Below are positions 58,241 to 64,000 of a stretch of DNA of 64,000 bases, piece by piece. The translations under genes and the position numbers were made by a program. The stretch lies in NCBI RefSeq assembly GCF_000403435.2, contig NZ_KE159707.1:64274-128273 (forward strand), given 5' to 3'. This DNA comes from Oscillibacter sp. 1-3. GTDB lineage: Bacteria; Bacillota; Clostridia; Oscillospirales; Oscillospiraceae. The notes under the pieces were generated by a model. It was not told where the DNA came from. It saw only the letters and a list, made by a program, of their open reading frames with translations, and did no database searches. Position 1 is the first letter of the stretch, and each line of letters begins with the position of its first letter.

Positions 58241-59404
58241 ATGATCTCCCTGCTCTCCCGGCTCTTTCTCCGCCCCGGCGGCCGGGACCCCGCCGCCCTC
58301 CGCAAGGCCTACGGCATCCTCTGCGGCGCGGTGGGCATTCTTCTGAACGTGCTGCTGTTTTCGGGAAAACTGCTGGCGGGCTCTCTGGCCGGCTCCGTGG
58401 CCATCACCGCCGACGCCTTCAATAACCTCTCCGACGCCGGCTCCTCCGCCATCACCCTGCTGGGCTTCTACCTGGCGGGGCAGAAGCCGGACGCCCACCA
58501 CCCCTTTGGCCACGGGCGGATCGAGTACCTCTCCGGCCTGGGGGTGGCGGTGCTGATCCTGCTGATGGGCTGGGAGCTGCTCCAATCCTCCCTCGCCAAG
58601 ATCTTTCACCCCGCGCCGGTGACGGCCACCCCTCTGGTGACCGCCATCTTGTGCGTCTCCGTGGGGGTGAAGCTCTACATGGCCTTTTACAACTGGCGGC
58701 TGGGAAAAAAGCTGGATTCCTCCGCCATGCGGGCCACCGCCGTGGACTCCCTCTGCGACAGCGCCGCCACTGCCGCGGTGCTGGCGGCCACGCTGGCGGG
58801 CCATCTCACCGGAAAGATGATCGACGGCTGGGCGGGCCTTTTGGTGGCGGCGTTTATCCTCTGGTCCGGCGTGAAGGCCGCCAAGGAGACCGTTGACCCC
58901 CTGCTGGGCACGCCCCCCACCCGCGAGTTTGTCGCCCGCATCCGGGACCTGGTCATGGCCCACAGCAAGATCATCGGCATCCACGATCTGATCGTCCACG
59001 ACTACGGTCCCGGACGGGTGATGATCTCCCTTCACGCCGAGGTCCCCGCCAGCCAGGACGTGCTGGCCCTCCACGACGAGATCGACAATGTGGAGCGGGA
59101 GCTGCGGGAGCATCTGGGCTGTGAGGCCGTCATCCATATGGACCCGGTAGTCACCGACGACGGCGTCACGGAGGAGACCCGCCGCCGTGTGGCGGAGCTG
59201 GTCCGCTGCATTGATGACGACATCACCATCCATGATTTCCGCATGGTCTCCGGCCCCACCCACACCAATGTGATCTTTGACGCGGTGGTGCCCTACGACT
59301 TCCGCCTCAGCGACCGCCAGGTGGAGGAGAAGATCCGCTGCGCCGTCCGGGCGCTGGACGGGAGCTTCTACGCCGTGGTCCAGGTGGAGCGGTCCTATAC
59401 GTGA
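58241..59404 (+). CDS. Cation diffusion facilitator transporter
   Basis: The 387-residue membrane protein has six helices and the CDF metal site motifs SVAITADAFNNLSDAGSSAI and HPFGHGRIEYLSGL, with HDLIVHDYGPGRVMISLHAEVP in the cytoplasmic C-terminal domain. The C-terminal extension to 387 residues (a second dimerisation-like domain with IDDDITIHDFRMVSGP) is longer than the usual 290-310. It probably exports Zn, Fe, Mn or Co. Confidence 0.93.
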   Translation: MISLLSRLFLRPGGRDPAALRKAYGILCGAVGILLNVLLFSGKLLAGSLAGSVAITADAFNNLSDAGSSAITLLGFYLAGQKPDAHHPFGHGRIEYLSGLGVAVLILLMGWELLQSSLAKIFHPAPVTATPLVTAILCVSVGVKLYMAFYNWRLGKKLDSSAMRATAVDSLCDSAATAAVLAATLAGHLTGKMIDGWAGLLVAAFILWSGVKAAKETVDPLLGTPPTREFVARIRDLVMAHSKIIGIHDLIVHDYGPGRVMISLHAEVPASQDVLALHDEIDNVERELREHLGCEAVIHMDPVVTDDGVTEETRRRVAELVRCIDDDITIHDFRMVSGPTHTNVIFDAVVPYDFRLSDRQVEEKIRCAVRALDGSFYAVVQVERSYT

Positions 59405-59453
59405 CTGCAAAACATAACACGGGCGGCACAGCCGCCCGTGTTATGTTTTGCAG
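59405..59453 (+). terminator. Terminator with a 23-bp perfect stem
   Basis: Bases 59,405-59,427 pair perfectly with 59,431-59,453 (CTGCAAAACATAACACGGGC... and complement) across the loop ACA, starting one base after the CDF stop. The unusually long, symmetric stem can stop transcription from both sides. Confidence 0.7.
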
Positions 59454-59644
59454 AGAAAAAGAGCTTATGGCAAACCGCCAAGAAATGGATCTGCATCTTA
59501 ATGCGGGAGTGTGAGGAGGTGCATCTTCGGGGCAGCGCTTCCCCTCTGCGCGTCTTTCCAAAGCCGCCGGGCTTGCAGGCGAATGACTAATTTTCCCCGT
59601 TTCGGGCACCCTATGGAAAATCCATCAGACCGAGGTGGCTTTCC

Positions 59645-60661
59645 ATGAATGAAAAACGAACCGGCCAGCGGACCATTGCCCTGGGCGTGCCGCCCTCCGT
59701 GCTCTCCTTCGCCAACATCGGCGGCAAGTTTGAGGCCCAGGGGCCGCTGTCCGGGTACTTCGACGAGCTGAGCCAGGACTCCTTCTTCGGGGAGAAGACA
59801 TGGGAGAAGGCGGAGTCCACCATGCAGAAAAAGGTGGTCCAGCGGGCGCTGGACCAGGCCCGGCTGAAACCCAAGGACATCCACTATATTCTGGCGGGGG
59901 ACCTGCTGAATCAGTGCATCGGCTCCTCCTTCGGCCTGCGGGAGCTGGGTATCCCCTTCTACGGGCTGTACGGCGCCTGCTCCACCATGGGGGAGTCGCT
60001 GTCCCTTGCGGCCATGCTGATCGACGGGGGATTTGCGGAGCGCACCGCCGCCGTCACCTCCTCCCACTTCTGCACCGCCGAGCGCCAGTACCGGATGCCG
60101 GTCCCTTACGGCAGCCAGCGGCCTCCCACCGCCCAGTGGACCGCCACTGCCTCCGGCTGCACCATCCTGGGCCGGGAGGGCCCCGGGCCCTATATCACCC
60201 ACGTCACCTGCGGCAAGATCGTGGACAAGGGAATCTCCGACCCCAACAACATGGGCGCGGCCATGGCCCCCGCCGCCTACGACACCCTCTCCGCCTTCTT
60301 CCGGGACACCGGCACCGGCCCCGAAGACTACGACCTCATCATCACCGGCGATCTGGGGGACCTGGGCCACGGCATTGTCCGGGACTTCTTCTCCCGGGAC
60401 GGCGTGGAGCTGGGGGACAACTTCCAGGACTGCGGACTGCTGCTCTACGACCGGGACGGTCAGGATATGCACGCCGGGGCCTCCGGCTGCGGCTGTTCCG
60501 CCTCTGTGCTCAACGGGTATCTTCTGACGGAGATGCGGCGGGGGAAGTGGAAAAAGATCGTCTTCGCCCCCACCGGGGCTCTGCTCTCCCCTACCTCCAG
60601 TTTTCAGGGGGAGTCCATTCCGGGCATCTGCCACGCCGTGTGCATCTCGGCGGAAAAATAA
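59645..60661 (+). CDS. spoVAD: Stage V sporulation protein AD
   Basis: The 338-residue thiolase-fold protein (FANIGGKFEAQGPL, YGLYGACSTMGESLSLAAMLIDGG, SSHFCTAERQYRMPVPYGSQRPPTAQWTAT, DPNNMGAAMAPAAYDT; positions about 59,700-60,290) binds dipicolinic acid for uptake into the forespore. Its presence shows that the host makes or descends from organisms making endospores. The usual spoVAC and spoVAE neighbours are not in the window. Confidence 0.95.
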   Translation: MNEKRTGQRTIALGVPPSVLSFANIGGKFEAQGPLSGYFDELSQDSFFGEKTWEKAESTMQKKVVQRALDQARLKPKDIHYILAGDLLNQCIGSSFGLRELGIPFYGLYGACSTMGESLSLAAMLIDGGFAERTAAVTSSHFCTAERQYRMPVPYGSQRPPTAQWTATASGCTILGREGPGPYITHVTCGKIVDKGISDPNNMGAAMAPAAYDTLSAFFRDTGTGPEDYDLIITGDLGDLGHGIVRDFFSRDGVELGDNFQDCGLLLYDRDGQDMHAGASGCGCSASVLNGYLLTEMRRGKWKKIVFAPTGALLSPTSSFQGESIPGICHAVCISAEK

Positions 60662-60674
60662 ATGGAACAACGCC

Positions 60675-60722
60675 CCGCCTGCCGGACAGTTATGGTATAC
60701 TGTCCGGCAGGCGGGATATTTT
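60675..60722 (+). terminator. Intrinsic terminator after spoVAD
   Basis: CCGCCTGCCGGACAGT (60,675-60,690) pairs with ACTGTCCGGCAGGCGG (60,699-60,714) across TATGGTAT, followed by GATATTTTTTC. Confidence 0.9.
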
Positions 60723-60794
60723 TTCGCAGATTTCCTCCCAGGCTGAAAAATATCCCTGTCCCCGCCCGTGTTATGGGTGAAAGGAGTTGAGAAT

Positions 60795-61271
60795 GTGGTT
60801 TCATTTGGTACCGATGAAATCATCTCCCGCATCGTGGAGCAGTACGGCTCCATGCTGCTGCACCTGGCCGCCTCCCGGCTGGACTCCCCTGCCGACGCGG
60901 AGGATGCTGTGCAGGAGGTGTTCCTAAAGCTGCTGACCGCCCGCCCCATGTTCCGAGACGCCGGGCATGAGAAGGCGTGGCTCATCCGGGCCACCCTCCA
61001 CCGCTCCAGCGACATCCGCCGCAGCGCGGAGCACCGGAACCTCCCCCTGGAGGAGGCGGGAGAGCCTGCGGCCCAGGAGGACACCCTCGATCTCCTCTCC
61101 GCTGTCCGGGCGCTGCCGGACAAGTACAGCGCTGTCATCCACCTCTACTATTACGAGGGATATTCCATCAAAGAGATCGCAAAGACGCTGGGCCTGCCCG
61201 CCGCCACGGTGGGCACCCGCCTGGCCCGCGGCCGGGAGCGGCTGCGGCAGATGCTGAAGGAGGATATGTGA
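60795..61271 (+). CDS. ECF-type RNA polymerase sigma factor
   Basis: The 158-residue protein has region 2 (YGSMLLHLAASRLDSPADAEDAVQEVFLKLL) and region 4 (LPDKYSAVIHLYYYEGYSIKEIAKTLGLPAATVGTRLARGRERLR, positions about 61,110-61,250). A GTG start at 60,795, eight bases from AAAGGAG, is preferred over the longer frame. The stop overlaps the start of the next gene, which is likely its membrane-bound regulator. Confidence 0.9.
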   Translation: MVSFGTDEIISRIVEQYGSMLLHLAASRLDSPADAEDAVQEVFLKLLTARPMFRDAGHEKAWLIRATLHRSSDIRRSAEHRNLPLEEAGEPAAQEDTLDLLSAVRALPDKYSAVIHLYYYEGYSIKEIAKTLGLPAATVGTRLARGRERLRQMLKEDM

Positions 61272-62203
61272 TGGACCGGAAAACATACCGTGAAGCCTTT
61301 GACCAGATCCCCTTTTCCGCCGATTTTCAGGAGCGGACGGCGAACCTGCTGCGCCAGCGCGCCCGAGAATTGGAAAAGGAGAACAAGATCGTGAATTTCA
61401 GCAAGACAAAAAAGCTGGCGGTGACGGCCGCCGCCGCCGTGGCCCTTCTGATCGTGTCCGTGTCCGCCGCCCTGGTGTGGCTGACTCCCGCCCAGGTGGC
61501 GGAGCGCTTCGGCAACACCCTGCTGTCGGAGGCCTTTGAGGGCCCGGACGCCATTGAGATCAACGAGACCGTGGAGACCGGGGACTTTGCCGTAACCCTC
61601 ATGGGGCTGGTGTCCGGCGCGGACCTGGACAAATACAGTTCGGACGTGGACAGCGCCCGCACCTACGCCGTGCTGTCCCTGCGCCGCCTGGACGGGGAGC
61701 CCCTGGAGACCCAGACCTTCGAGCTCACACGCTACACCATGACGCCCCTGGCGGCAGGCTGCTCCCCCGCGGCGGTGAACAACTGGACCCTGGGCGCGGG
61801 TGCCAGCGGCTTTGCGGAAAACGGCATCTACTACTATCTGCTGGACACCGAGAGCATTGAGATGTTCGCGGACCGCACGGTGTACATGGCCTTCTATGAG
61901 GGCTTCGTACCCAACAACACCATTTTCACCGTGAACGACGACGGCACCATTGCCTTTTGTGACGACTACACCGGTCCTCACGCTCTCTTTGAGCTGCCTC
62001 TGGACCCCGCCAAGGCGGACCCCGCCGCGGTGGAGGCCTTCCTGGAGGAGAACGACATGGGCTGGACCAATGAGCGTACGCCCATGGAGGACTATGTGAC
62101 CACCGAGGAGGAAACCCCGGACGGCAGTCTCATCACCATCCGGCCTGCGGACAGCCCGGAGACAAAGGTGGTCTTCACCCCCGTCTCCCAGGAGGTGGAG
62201 TGA
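61271..62203 (+). CDS. Membrane protein paired with the ECF sigma factor (anti-sigma-like)
   Basis: The 310-residue protein has a short cytoplasmic N-terminus (KTYREAFDQIPFSADFQERTANLLRQRAREL), one membrane helix (LAVTAAAAVALLIVSVSAALVWL, about residues 45-65) and a 240-residue outer domain with no known enzyme motif. The topology and the one-base overlap with the sigma gene suggest an anti-sigma factor or sensor. It resembles DUF4179-type proteins, but this is not certain. Confidence 0.75.
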   Translation: MDRKTYREAFDQIPFSADFQERTANLLRQRARELEKENKIVNFSKTKKLAVTAAAAVALLIVSVSAALVWLTPAQVAERFGNTLLSEAFEGPDAIEINETVETGDFAVTLMGLVSGADLDKYSSDVDSARTYAVLSLRRLDGEPLETQTFELTRYTMTPLAAGCSPAAVNNWTLGAGASGFAENGIYYYLLDTESIEMFADRTVYMAFYEGFVPNNTIFTVNDDGTIAFCDDYTGPHALFELPLDPAKADPAAVEAFLEENDMGWTNERTPMEDYVTTEEETPDGSLITIRPADSPETKVVFTPVSQEVE

Positions 62204-62213
62204 ACCCATCGAG

Positions 62214-62248
62214 GAGAGGAGCCGCCTTTGGCGGCTCCTCTCTCATTT
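62214..62248 (+). terminator. Intrinsic terminator after the sigma operon
   Basis: GAGAGGAGCCGCC (62,214-62,226) pairs with GGCGGCTCCTCTC (62,230-62,242), followed by ATTTGACTTTT. Confidence 0.85.
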
Positions 62249-62306
62249 GACTTTTCCCCCCGGCGGTGGTATGCTTCAAACGAGTTTATTTGGGAGGCGG
62301 ACAACC

Positions 62307-62987
62307 ATGTACCGGATTTTCATCGTGGAGGACGACCCCGTCATCGCCGGGGCCATGCAGCGTCATCTGGAGGGCTGGGGCTATCAGGTGGCCCGGGCGG
62401 AGCGGTTTGACAGCGTGCTCTCCGAGTTCGCCGCCTTTGATCCCCAGCTGGTGCTGCTGGACATCTCCCTGCCTTTTTTCAACGGCTACCACTGGTGCGC
62501 GGAGATTCGCCGGGTCTCCAAGGTGCCCATCATCTTCGTTTCCTCCGCCTCGGACAACGTGAGCATGGTGACCGCCATGCAGATGGGCGGGGACGATCTG
62601 CTGCCCAAGCCCTTTGACCTCCAGGTCCTCTCCGCCAAGGTCCAGGCGGCCCTGCGCCGGGCCTACGACTTCGGCCCCGCAGCCCGGCTGCTCTCCTGCG
62701 GCGGCGCGGTGCTGAACCTGGACCACGGCACCCTGACCGCCGCGGGGCAGCGGGTGGAGCTGACGAAAAACGAGCACAAAATCCTCCAGCTCCTGCTGGA
62801 GCACAAGGGCCAGATCGTCACCCGGGAGGCCATCATGGCCGCCCTGTGGGCCTCGGACAGCTTTGTGGACGAGAACACCCTCTCCGTCAACGTCAACCGC
62901 CTGCGGAAGAAGCTGGACGGCGCAGGCCTCCGCAGCTTCATCCGTACCTGCCGGGGGGCGGGCTATCTGGTGGAGGACAGCCTATGA
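62307..62987 (+). CDS. OmpR-family response regulator
   Basis: The 226-residue protein has a receiver domain with the acidic pair in IVEDDPVI, the phospho-acceptor Asp in LVLLDISLPFFNGYHW and the Lys in LLPKPFD, and a C-terminal winged helix (VELTKNEHKILQLLLEHKGQIVTREAI, NTLSVNVNRLRKKLDG; positions about 62,750-62,930). GGGAGGCGG precedes the ATG. It overlaps the kinase gene by four bases. The pair resembles BceRS-type systems for cell-envelope stress. Confidence 0.93.
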   Translation: MYRIFIVEDDPVIAGAMQRHLEGWGYQVARAERFDSVLSEFAAFDPQLVLLDISLPFFNGYHWCAEIRRVSKVPIIFVSSASDNVSMVTAMQMGGDDLLPKPFDLQVLSAKVQAALRRAYDFGPAARLLSCGGAVLNLDHGTLTAAGQRVELTKNEHKILQLLLEHKGQIVTREAIMAALWASDSFVDENTLSVNVNRLRKKLDGAGLRSFIRTCRGAGYLVEDSL

Positions 62988-63967
62988 GCCTGCTGAGCGC
63001 GTATCTGCGGCGGCAGTACAAGCTGCTGTTGCTGCTGCTGGGATTTTTCGTGATTTTCGCGGCGGTATTCTCCCTCTATGATCTGCCGTCGGAGGCGGTG
63101 GCCTACGCCGCCGCGCTGTGTCTGGCCCTGGGGCTGGCCCTCTTTGCCGTGGGGTACAGCCGCTTTCTCGCCCGGCACCGGGAACTGCGGCTGCTGCTGC
63201 GGCAGGTCCGGGAGAAGGTTCTGCCCCTGCCGCCTCCCAGGGGCCTTTTGGAGGAGGACTACCAGGCTCTGGTCCAGGCCCTCTGCCAGAACCGGGCCCG
63301 GCTGGCCGTGGAGAACGAGAACCGCCTGCGGGACATGACGGACTATTACACCTTCTGGGCCCACCAGATCAAGACCCCCATCGCCGCCCTGGGCCTTCTG
63401 CTCCAGGAGCGGGAGGACAGCGGCGCCCTGGAGGTGGAGCTTTTGAAGATCGAGCAGTATGTGGAGATGGTCCTGTCCTACCTGCGGCTGGACAGCAGCT
63501 CCACGGACTACGTCCTCCAGGACTGTGACCTGGACGGAATCCTCCGGGGCGCGGTGCGGAAACTGGCCAAGATGTTCATATTGAAAAAAATCACCCTGGA
63601 TTTTCAGGAGACGGGAAAGACCGTGCTGACGGACGGCAAGTGGCTGGGCTTTGTGGTGGAGCAGGTGCTCTCCAACGCCCTGAAGTACACGCCGGAGGGC
63701 GGCACCATCCGCATTTACGGCGACCGGGACACGGTGGTCATTGCCGACGACGGCATCGGCATCCGGCCTGAGGACCTGCCCCGGGTCTTTGAGAAGGGCT
63801 TCACCGGATACAACGGCCGGACAGAGCGGAAGTCCACCGGCATTGGGCTGTACCTCAGCAAGATGGTGATGGAGCGGCTGTACCATGGCATCACCGTCAC
63901 CTCCCGCCCCGGTCAGGGCACCCTGGTGCGCCTGGACCTGAGCCGGGGGAAGCGGGTGGCGGAGTAA
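62984..63967 (+). CDS. Intramembrane-sensing histidine kinase (BceS-like)
   Basis: The 327-residue kinase has two membrane helices with almost no outer loop (LLLLLLGFFVIFAAVFSL and AAALCLALGLALFAVGY), the phospho-acceptor His in FWAHQIKTPIAALGLLLQ, and the ATPase boxes VLSNALKYTPEGG, IADDGIGI and STGIGLYLSKMV. The lack of an outer sensor domain is typical of kinases that detect antibiotics through a partner ABC transporter, which would lie just downstream of the window. Confidence 0.9.
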   Translation: MSLLSAYLRRQYKLLLLLLGFFVIFAAVFSLYDLPSEAVAYAAALCLALGLALFAVGYSRFLARHRELRLLLRQVREKVLPLPPPRGLLEEDYQALVQALCQNRARLAVENENRLRDMTDYYTFWAHQIKTPIAALGLLLQEREDSGALEVELLKIEQYVEMVLSYLRLDSSSTDYVLQDCDLDGILRGAVRKLAKMFILKKITLDFQETGKTVLTDGKWLGFVVEQVLSNALKYTPEGGTIRIYGDRDTVVIADDGIGIRPEDLPRVFEKGFTGYNGRTERKSTGIGLYLSKMVMERLYHGITVTSRPGQGTLVRLDLSRGKRVAE

Positions 63968-64000
63968 AAAGGTGCAGAGGTCATCGGGGGAATGGCCTGC

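Overview
The window holds most of a large integrative and conjugative element (about positions 1 to 54,700, left end outside the window) followed by chromosome of a high-GC, spore-forming Clostridia host. The host call rests on a SpoVAD gene at 59,645, GGAGG ribosome-binding sites throughout, and the style of the genes; Oscillospiraceae (Flavonifractor/Lawsonibacter-like) is my inference. The element resembles the Tn1549 / C. difficile CTn family: VirB4, PrgI, Maff2-like pilin, TrbL/VirB6-like membrane protein, VirD4, PcfB, MOBP-type relaxase, MobC, an NlpC/P60 wall hydrolase, ParB, SSB and a SpaA-type adhesin are all present and nearly all read on the minus strand.

Layout, left to right (transcription mostly right to left). 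1-15.5 kb: mating-pair formation and DNA processing, interrupted by plus-strand cargo (tag at 2.4 kb, a small membrane protein at 6.4 kb) and by a group II intron at 8,248-10,796 inside the pilin gene. 15.6-16.6 kb: a plus-strand DUF3795 gene, MobC and a cluster of inverted repeats that is the best oriT candidate. 16.6-37.5 kb: a very tightly packed accessory operon of about 30 genes: two DNA methyltransferases, S-adenosylmethionine synthetase, a PP-loop enzyme, an amidoligase with a gamma-glutamylcyclotransferase-like protein, ParM/ParR, ParB, SSB, a VapD-like protein and many unknown families. 37.6-50 kb: a 2,546-residue thioester/Cna-B-repeat adhesin, a CAP-domain protein, a sortase, a membrane-anchored surface protein and a TOPRIM primase-like protein. 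50-54.6 kb: plus-strand Y-family polymerase and YolD, plus small minus-strand genes. A tRNA-Leu(TAG) at 55,037-55,121 and an IS5-type remnant mark the edge. 55.9-64 kb: chromosomal genes (pyridoxamine kinase, CPBP protease, zinc-ribbon protein, CDF transporter, SpoVAD, ECF sigma with membrane partner, a two-component system).

The strongest unexplained signal spans many genes. About 29 of roughly 52 minus-strand element proteins end in arginine, and about 22 of these carry a Lys/Arg-rich last 10-15 residues, often finishing in Glu-Arg, although the proteins are unrelated; paralogous pairs keep the basic tail while its sequence changes. Part of this comes from coupled gene junctions (an 11-nt start/stop overlap recurs six times), but tails also occur where genes do not overlap. 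Other observations: four genes have ATA or ACG where the start ATG should be, each behind a good Shine-Dalgarno; the intron splits the pilin gene so that splicing restores a perfect frame; the wall hydrolase gene appears 5'-truncated beside the tag insertion; the giant adhesin ends in LPRTGY with no membrane anchor and sits directly behind a terminator hairpin.
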